Shown here: positions 4,899 through 9,153 of the stretch, piece after piece
Position numbering within the stretch: the first letter of the stretch is position 1
How the letters are laid out: every line of letters starts with the position of its first letter
From: Propionibacteriaceae bacterium
Lineage (GTDB): Bacteria; Actinomycetota; Actinomycetes; Propionibacteriales; Propionibacteriaceae
NCBI GenBank assembly: GCA_009778535.1
Contig: WRJP01000073.1
Location: forward strand, 1-9,153
Length of the DNA: 9,153 nucleotides
Direction of reading: 5' to 3'
Made by a program: the position numbers and the translations under genes
The notes under the pieces: generated by a model
The model's input: the letters and a program-made list of their open reading frames with translations, nothing else
Told to the model about the DNA's origin: nothing
The model's database searches: none

Positions 4899-5711
4899 AT
4901 GGCAATAACAGCAGCAGATGTGAAGAAACTGCGTGACCTCACCGGTTCGGGAATGATGGACGCCAAAAACGCCCTAACCGAAGCCGACGGCGATGTCGAA
5001 GCTGCCATTGAAATCCTGCGCGTCAGCGGGCAGGCAAAGATGGCCAAGCGCTCCGACCGTGAAGCCTCCAACGGACTTGTTGCCAGTTGTGGTAGCACCG
5101 TGATCCAACTGGGTGCCGAAACTGATTTTGTAGCCAAAAATGCCGAGTTCACCGAACTGGCTAACCAGATCGCCCAAGCTGTTGACGCAGCGGCTCCTGC
5201 TGATCTCGACGGTGCTAATGCCGTGCTATTGGCGGGCGGAAAGAGTGTGAGTGAGGCTATCAACGAGTTGAGCGTCAAGATTGGCGAAAAGCTGGAGTTG
5301 GCTAATGCCGCTACGTTCTCCGGAACCACAACGGTTTACCTGCATAGGCGTTCCCAAGATTTACCGCCGCAAGTCGGCGTGATGCTGGAATATGAAGGTG
5401 GAGACGAAGCGTGTGCACGCGGAATTGCGATGCAGATCGCGGCAATGTCTCCGCAGTGGGTAACGATTGCAGACGTTCCAGCCGACGTTATTGAGAAAGA
5501 ACGTCACGTCGCTGAGCTGACTGCGAAAGAAGAAGGCAAGCCCGAAAAAATCATTCCGATGATTATTGAGGGTCGACTCAACGGTTTCTATAAAGAAGAA
5601 TGCCTGGTGGAGCAACCCTCGGTTACCGACGACAAACTGACAGTAGGTCAGCTTCTGAAGCAGAACAACATGAACGTGTTGCGTTTCATCCGTTTTTCTG
5701 CCGGAGCTTGA
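4899..5711 (+). CDS. tsf: Elongation factor Ts
   Basis: EF-Ts is the cytoplasmic nucleotide exchange factor that releases GDP from EF-Tu so it can reload GTP. The 270-residue product matches the length usual in actinobacteria. Visible: the N-terminal UBA-like domain with signature LRDLTGSGMMDAKNAL (11-26); the actinobacterial AKRSDREASNGLV (49-61); and ETDFVAKN (74-81), whose Asp-Phe inserts near the Mg2+ site of EF-Tu. The residues before it (IQLGAETDF) differ from the more common VELNCETDF, a minor deviation. The dimerisation/core part follows, including AMSPQWVTIADVP. ATG 4899 is preceded by AAGGAG at 4885-4890 (eight bases), within the end of rpsB, and only two bases separate the rpsB stop from the tsf start, so translation of the two is coupled. 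Confidence 0.97.
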   Translation: MAITAADVKKLRDLTGSGMMDAKNALTEADGDVEAAIEILRVSGQAKMAKRSDREASNGLVASCGSTVIQLGAETDFVAKNAEFTELANQIAQAVDAAAPADLDGANAVLLAGGKSVSEAINELSVKIGEKLELANAATFSGTTTVYLHRRSQDLPPQVGVMLEYEGGDEACARGIAMQIAAMSPQWVTIADVPADVIEKERHVAELTAKEEGKPEKIIPMIIEGRLNGFYKEECLVEQPSVTDDKLTVGQLLKQNNMNVLRFIRFSAGA

Positions 5712-5727
5712 GAACAACCGCAGTTTT

Positions 5728-5792
5728 ACTCACCCGACTCCTGTAGGCTCTAAATCAGGTGAAAATGACTCATCGAGTGAGTTTGCAGGAGG
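5728..5792 (+). promoter_or_regulatory. tsf-pyrH spacer with competing short stems before the pyrH ribosome binding site
   Basis: The 85-base gap between tsf and pyrH has no T-run terminator and no convincing promoter. It can form either ACTCA-TCGAG-TGAGT (5768-5782) or a longer-range pair ACTCAC (5728-5733) with GTGAGT (5777-5782); both use the bases just upstream of the ribosome binding site AGGAGG (5787-5792). The stems are short, so a regulatory role is only a possibility. Confidence 0.25.
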
Positions 5793-5796
5793 CGTT

Positions 5797-6510
5797 GTGG
5801 CGAGTCGGTACAAGCGGGTTTTACTAAAGCTGTCTGGAGAGGCTTTTGGTGGCGGAAACGTTGGAGTCGATCCTGACGTCGTTGATTCCATCGCTAGGCA
5901 AGTCGCCGATGTAGTGCACAGCGGCACGCAAGTCGCCATAGTAACCGGCGGCGGTAACTTTTTCCGTGGGGCTGAATTACAGACTCGCGGGATGGATAGG
6001 GCTCGCGCAGACTACATGGGCATGTTGGGCACGGTAATGAACTGTCTAGCGCTGCAAGATTTTTGCGAAAAGGCTGGCGTTCCAACCCGGGTGCAAACCG
6101 CGATCACGATGGGGCAGGTGGCCGAGCCATATATCCCGCTACGGGCAATCCGGCATCTGGAGAAAGGCCGCGTAGTTATCTTCGGTGCAGGTTCTGGAAT
6201 GCCTTTCTTCTCCACCGATACGGTCGCAGCGCAGCGAGCCTTGGAAATCAGCGCGGAAGTGTTGCTGATGGCCAAACAGGGCACTGATGGGGTTTATGAC
6301 GCTGACCCGCGTAAAAACCCAGACGCAAAAAAGTTTGACTCTTTGACCTATGACGACTACCTTGCTCGTGATTTGAAGATTGCCGACGCGACCGCAGTGA
6401 GCATGGCGCGTGACTATGCGCTTCCGATGATCTTCTTTGACCTTGGAGTTGAAGGTAATATAGCCAAATGCATTTCCGGTGCCAAGATTGGCACCATCCT
6501 TTATTCATAA
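5797..6510 (+). CDS. pyrH: Uridylate kinase (UMP kinase)
   Basis: Phosphorylates UMP to UDP with ATP in pyrimidine nucleotide synthesis; the bacterial enzyme is a hexamer of the amino-acid-kinase fold, unrelated to eukaryotic UMP kinases. The 237-residue product is of normal length. Visible: RVLLKLSGEAF (7-17), VTGGGNFFRG (49-58), DRARADYMGMLGT (67-79), the UMP-binding loop GAGSGMPFFSTDT (130-142) in the actinobacterial form, and MAKQGTDGVYDADP (158-171) of the ATP site, then ADATA (197-201). The start is GTG at 5797; no other in-frame start lies near, and AGGAGG (5787-5792) sits only four bases upstream, which is tight. pyrH is commonly found between tsf and frr in actinobacteria. Co-transcription with rpsB-tsf is likely because no terminator is visible in the spacer. 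Confidence 0.96.
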   Translation: MASRYKRVLLKLSGEAFGGGNVGVDPDVVDSIARQVADVVHSGTQVAIVTGGGNFFRGAELQTRGMDRARADYMGMLGTVMNCLALQDFCEKAGVPTRVQTAITMGQVAEPYIPLRAIRHLEKGRVVIFGAGSGMPFFSTDTVAAQRALEISAEVLLMAKQGTDGVYDADPRKNPDAKKFDSLTYDDYLARDLKIADATAVSMARDYALPMIFFDLGVEGNIAKCISGAKIGTILYS

Positions 6511-6543
6511 TAGATTTAGCAGATTCTCAGTTAGGGGAAGTCC

Positions 6544-7101
6544 ATGATTGCAGATATCGTCAAAGATGCCGAACATAAGATGGATGGCACCATAGAACAT
6601 GCACACGAGGAGTTTGCGGGTATCCGTACCGGTAGAGCGCATCCGTCTATGTTCAACAAACTCACCGCAGACTACTACGGCACGCCAACACCGTTGCAGC
6701 AGTTGGCTACCTTCCAAGTCCCAGAAGCGCGGACGGTGTTGATCAGCCCCTTTGATCGGGGTGCGATGGCTGCCATTGAGAAAGTGATTCGTGATTCCGA
6801 TCTTGGGGTTAATCCAGCCAACGACGGGGCAGTGATCCGGCTCAACATGCCGCAACTAACCGAAGAACGCCGCAAGGAATACATCAAGGTAGCGCGCAAC
6901 AAGGCCGAGGAGAGCCGTGTAGCTATCCGAAACGTACGCCGTCATTCCAATGATGCGGTTGGCAAGCTGCTCAAAAACAAAGAAATAGGTGAGGACGACG
7001 CCCGCAGCGCCGAGAAGCAACTTGATGCGCTCACCAAGAAGCACATTGACCTAATAGACGAGTTGTTGAAAGCCAAAGAGGCTGAATTACTCGAAGTGTA
7101 A
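6544..7101 (+). CDS. frr: Ribosome recycling factor
   Basis: RRF works with EF-G after termination to split the 70S post-termination complex and free the subunits. The 185-residue product is the standard length. Visible: a helical N-terminal part with FAGIRTGRAHPSMFNKL (24-40), the domain II turn YYGTPTPLQQLATFQVPE (44-61), ISPFDRGAM (67-75), and the C-terminal helices with LTEERRKEYIKVARNKAEE (104-122) and RNVRRHSND (128-136). The start ATG 6544 has AGGGGA (6533-6538), five bases upstream. It lies 33 bases after pyrH and 9 bases before cdsA, so it sits inside one operon. Confidence 0.97.
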   Translation: MIADIVKDAEHKMDGTIEHAHEEFAGIRTGRAHPSMFNKLTADYYGTPTPLQQLATFQVPEARTVLISPFDRGAMAAIEKVIRDSDLGVNPANDGAVIRLNMPQLTEERRKEYIKVARNKAEESRVAIRNVRRHSNDAVGKLLKNKEIGEDDARSAEKQLDALTKKHIDLIDELLKAKEAELLEV

Positions 7102-7110
7102 GTTGGATTC

Positions 7111-7980
7111 ATGACCCCAGGCGAGCAGAACTCCGAAACTGGCAAAGCTGACCCCCCGAAATCGCATGGGGGAAAGAACCTACCGGCTGCGCTGGTCGTC
7201 GGTTTTTCCATGTTCTTCTTGGTGGTCGCTGGATTGATCTTTTGGCCTTTCGGGGTGGCGATTCTGATGGCCGCGTTCGCCCCGCTCGGTTGTTTTGAAC
7301 TCTATAAAGCCATGGCGACGCAAGGCGCAAGAGCTGCCATCATCCCGATCATGGCACTGGCTCCGTTCACGGTCATTAGTGGTTATTTGGTTGCCTTCGA
7401 TGCGACCTTGGGGTATTTACCGTGGGTTTTCATCGCTGTAACCGTGTTTGTCGCCTTGTTGTGGCGAATGCCCAAAGGTGCGTCAGGATATGTGCGGGAT
7501 GTGACAGCGAGCGCTTTCATCATTTTGTATGTGACAGGGTTGGCTTCATTTATCGGGCCAGTGCTGGCAATGACTGATGGCGCTGCGAAGTTAGCGGTGA
7601 TCTTTATGTGTGTGGTCGCCTCGGACACTGGGGGATACGCCCTGGGAGCGAGTATTGGCAAACACAAGATGGCTCCGGCGATTTCTCCCAAGAAAACTTG
7701 GGAGGGTTTGATTGGGTCGGTTTTGCTGGCATGTATCGTCGGCGGAATCTCGTTTGTTTTCCTGCTGGGTCAACCCTGGTGGGTCGGAGTGTTGTTGGCT
7801 ATTTTGCTCACCGCATTTGGCACGTTGGGGGATTTGGTTGAGTCGCTGATCAAGCGTGACATCGGTATCAAAGACATGTCTTCTATCCTGCCTGGGCACG
7901 GGGGAATCATGGACAGACTCGACTCAATCTTGGTCGGCATCCCCGCAGGCTGGGGCTTCTTCATGCTCTTTGGTCTGTAA
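7111..7980 (+). CDS. cdsA: Phosphatidate cytidylyltransferase (CDP-diglyceride synthase)
   Basis: An integral membrane enzyme that makes CDP-diacylglycerol from phosphatidic acid and CTP, the branch point for phosphatidylglycerol, cardiolipin and phosphatidylinositol. The 289-residue product has a short hydrophilic N-terminus (1-24) and then about seven to eight hydrophobic segments. The catalytic C-terminal region is intact: ASDTGGYALG (170-179), SPKKTWEGLIG (192-202), and the family signature SLIKRDIGIKDMSSILPG (245-262) continuing HGGIMDRLD (263-271), with the acidic metal-binding residues present. The ribosome binding site is weak (TTGGA at 7103-7107, three bases before ATG), while the frr stop lies nine bases upstream, suggesting translational coupling to frr. 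It is probably the last gene of the rpsB transcription unit, as the next gene is convergent. Confidence 0.95.
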   Translation: MTPGEQNSETGKADPPKSHGGKNLPAALVVGFSMFFLVVAGLIFWPFGVAILMAAFAPLGCFELYKAMATQGARAAIIPIMALAPFTVISGYLVAFDATLGYLPWVFIAVTVFVALLWRMPKGASGYVRDVTASAFIILYVTGLASFIGPVLAMTDGAAKLAVIFMCVVASDTGGYALGASIGKHKMAPAISPKKTWEGLIGSVLLACIVGGISFVFLLGQPWWVGVLLAILLTAFGTLGDLVESLIKRDIGIKDMSSILPGHGGIMDRLDSILVGIPAGWGFFMLFGL

Positions 7981-7998
7981 AACCCTGCGGTTAGTGGC

Positions 7999-8016
7999 AA
8001 CCTGCTTATGCAGTTT
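7999..8016. terminator. Weak candidate bidirectional terminator between cdsA and dusB
   Basis: AA-C-CTGC (7999-8005), TTAT loop, GCAG-T-TT (8010-8016): a four-pair core extended by A-T pairs across a mismatch. It lies between the convergent cdsA and dusB genes and overlaps the dusB stop codon. The stem is short and the T-run minimal, so this is a positional guess supported by a small hairpin. Confidence 0.25.
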
Positions 8017-9109
8017 CGGCAGCGGAGATGTTTGTGTCGCCAAGGTTTCGGGAGTCTAGCCAGCCGTGAGGGAGGGTGACCTTTGCTTTGGGGGAGCCTT
8101 GCCTGCCGCGAGGAATGCCAAGCTCATTGATCGGAAACACTACGTCGTCTGGGATTTGTGCCAGCAGTGTTTCTAACTCGTGCAGGCTGGAGACCATTGC
8201 AAGGGCGTGCCGCAGGTCTCCACCGACCGGAAAACCTTTGAAATACCAGCCCATGTGTTTGCGTAGATCGGTGAGTCCATGCCGTTCGCCAAAAAGCTCC
8301 GCCAGTAGCTCGCCATGACGGTGAACCAACTGTTTGACCTGACCCAAGTCCGGTAAATAGAGTTGCGCCTCGTCTGCAAATGCGTTTGCTAGATCACGAA
8401 AAAGCCACGGCCGTCCCAGAGCGCCCCTACCGATCTCTACGCCTGCACATTTGGTCTGCTCGATCATACGCAGCGCGTCGGCAGCTTCCCAGAGGTCGCC
8501 GTTGCCAATCACCGGTATATCCAGGTCATTTACTAGTGTTGCGATGGCAGTCCAGTCGGCAAAACCCGAATAGGCTTGCAGCACCGTGCGGGCGTGCAGC
8601 ACCACCGCAGTCACTCCGGCGTCTTGGGCTATTTTTCCCGACTCGCGGTATGTGAGATGGTCGTCGTCAATCCCTAGGCGGGTCTTCATGGTCACCGGAA
8701 CCTCAAATGGCGAAGCTGCCGCAACGACAGCCGAAAGTATCGCCTTCAGACGGTCACGCTTCCACGGCAGTACGCCGCCGCCACCGCGTCTGGTCACTTT
8801 CGGTACCGGACAGCCGAAGTTCAGATCAACGTGTTGCACGCCCAACTCGCCACACACTATCCGAGTCGCTTCACCCAAGATATGTGGATCGACTCCATAC
8901 AGTTGTACCGAACGAATCTCAGCTGGCGCGAAACTCATGAACTCAAAAGTTTTCGGGATGCGCTCGGTGATGCCACGTGAGGTCACCATCTCGCACACCG
9001 TCAGCGGGGCGCCAAATTCGCGACACAGTTGTCGAAAAGCCCGATTCGTCACCCCTGCCATCGGCGCGAGAATAACCGGCGGCTCAATCTGAAGATTTCC
9101 AAGTCTCAT
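8006..9109 (-). CDS. dusB: tRNA-dihydrouridine synthase (DusB/NifR3 family)
   Basis: A cytoplasmic FMN- and NADPH-dependent enzyme that reduces specific uridines in the tRNA D-loop to dihydrouridine. The 367-residue product has the TIM-barrel motifs in order: PPVILAPMAGVTNRAF (10-25) of the FMN site, SVQLYGVDP (67-75), DLNFGCPVPKVTRRGGGG (95-112) with catalytic Cys100, LPWKRDRL in the actinobacterial form (114-121), VTMKTRLG (139-146), LHARTVLQAYSG (171-182), IGNGDLWEA (201-209), and GRGALGRPWLFRDL (227-240). The C-terminal part (about 245-340) is the helical tRNA-binding domain. It is convergent with cdsA, 25 bases apart. The ATG at 9109 gives the usual start just before the first barrel strand, but no clear ribosome binding site precedes it in the 44 bases available, so translation may be near-leaderless or the true promoter may lie just outside. 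Which uridine it modifies cannot be told from sequence; the assignment to the DusB class is by overall similarity. Confidence 0.93.
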   Translation of the reverse strand: MRLGNLQIEPPVILAPMAGVTNRAFRQLCREFGAPLTVCEMVTSRGITERIPKTFEFMSFAPAEIRSVQLYGVDPHILGEATRIVCGELGVQHVDLNFGCPVPKVTRRGGGGVLPWKRDRLKAILSAVVAAASPFEVPVTMKTRLGIDDDHLTYRESGKIAQDAGVTAVVLHARTVLQAYSGFADWTAIATLVNDLDIPVIGNGDLWEAADALRMIEQTKCAGVEIGRGALGRPWLFRDLANAFADEAQLYLPDLGQVKQLVHRHGELLAELFGERHGLTDLRKHMGWYFKGFPVGGDLRHALAMVSSLHELETLLAQIPDDVVFPINELGIPRGRQGSPKAKVTLPHGWLDSRNLGDTNISAAETA

Positions 9110-9153
9110 TTCGAGCAGTACTCTAGTCTGGAATCTGGACTCGCCGTTCGTTA

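Noticed and set aside
4475..5329. Long minus-strand open frame (284 codons) opposite the S2 tail and tsf
   Set aside because: Its Leu/Gln/Pro/Arg-rich product is the mirror of the Ala/Glu/Val codons of the S2 tail, it has no recognisable motif, and it overlaps two certain genes.
8586..9092. Plus-strand open frame (168 codons) opposite dusB
   Set aside because: Antisense shadow of a clear Dus protein; its composition is that of a reversed coding frame.
1..9153. CRISPR array, insertion sequence, prophage or defence system
   Set aside because: No regularly spaced direct repeats, transposase, integrase, nuclease or toxin-antitoxin-like genes are visible; the confident genes are housekeeping or transport genes.

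Overview
This window looks like chromosomal DNA from a mid-GC actinobacterium. The evidence is the conserved order rpsB-tsf-pyrH-frr-cdsA, actinobacterial signatures in several proteins (EPLPDWERELL after the S2 core, AKRSDREASNGLV in EF-Ts, LPWKRDRL in the Dus protein), a GTG start on pyrH and strong purine-rich ribosome binding sites. A host-associated Actinomycetales member is my best guess for lineage, held weakly.

Left part (1-3208, minus strand). The first ~110 bases are homopolymer runs that look like a poor-quality contig end. A P-type Mg2+ ATPase (MgtA/MgtB family) runs leftward from 2453 and is cut by the window edge after about 778 credible residues. Its ~130-nt leader, downstream of a good sigma-70-type promoter, holds a tiny open reading frame of 11 codons (MRSQPPSTNSK) with its own strong ribosome binding site, plus two strong hairpins and an alternative pairing next to the mgtA ribosome binding site. 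This resembles, without obvious sequence identity, the proline-containing mgtL leader that controls mgtA in enterobacteria. Further right on the same strand is a small MGMT-like protein of the alkyltransferase-like type, with no acceptor cysteine.

Middle (3209-3699). A divergent intergenic region with no convincing gene. It contains several inverted repeats, a marginal 33-codon open frame, an extended -10 promoter for rpsB and a ~170-nt structured rpsB leader. A composite repeat (CACCT / ATTTGTCATCC / ACGCTGCGACGGA) occurs once upstream of mgtA and once, inverted, upstream of rpsB, bracketing the MGMT-like gene.

Right part (3700-9153). A compact plus-strand run for translation and precursor supply: ribosomal protein S2, elongation factor Ts, UMP kinase, ribosome recycling factor and CDP-diglyceride synthase, ending tail-to-tail with a minus-strand tRNA-dihydrouridine synthase. 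S2 is unusually long (398 aa) because of an Ala/Glu/Val-rich C-terminal tail that includes a degenerate 30-residue repeat.

Most genes are ordinary housekeeping genes. The parts that deserve attention are regulatory or structural: the mgtA leader, the paired repeat, the rpsB leader and the S2 tail.
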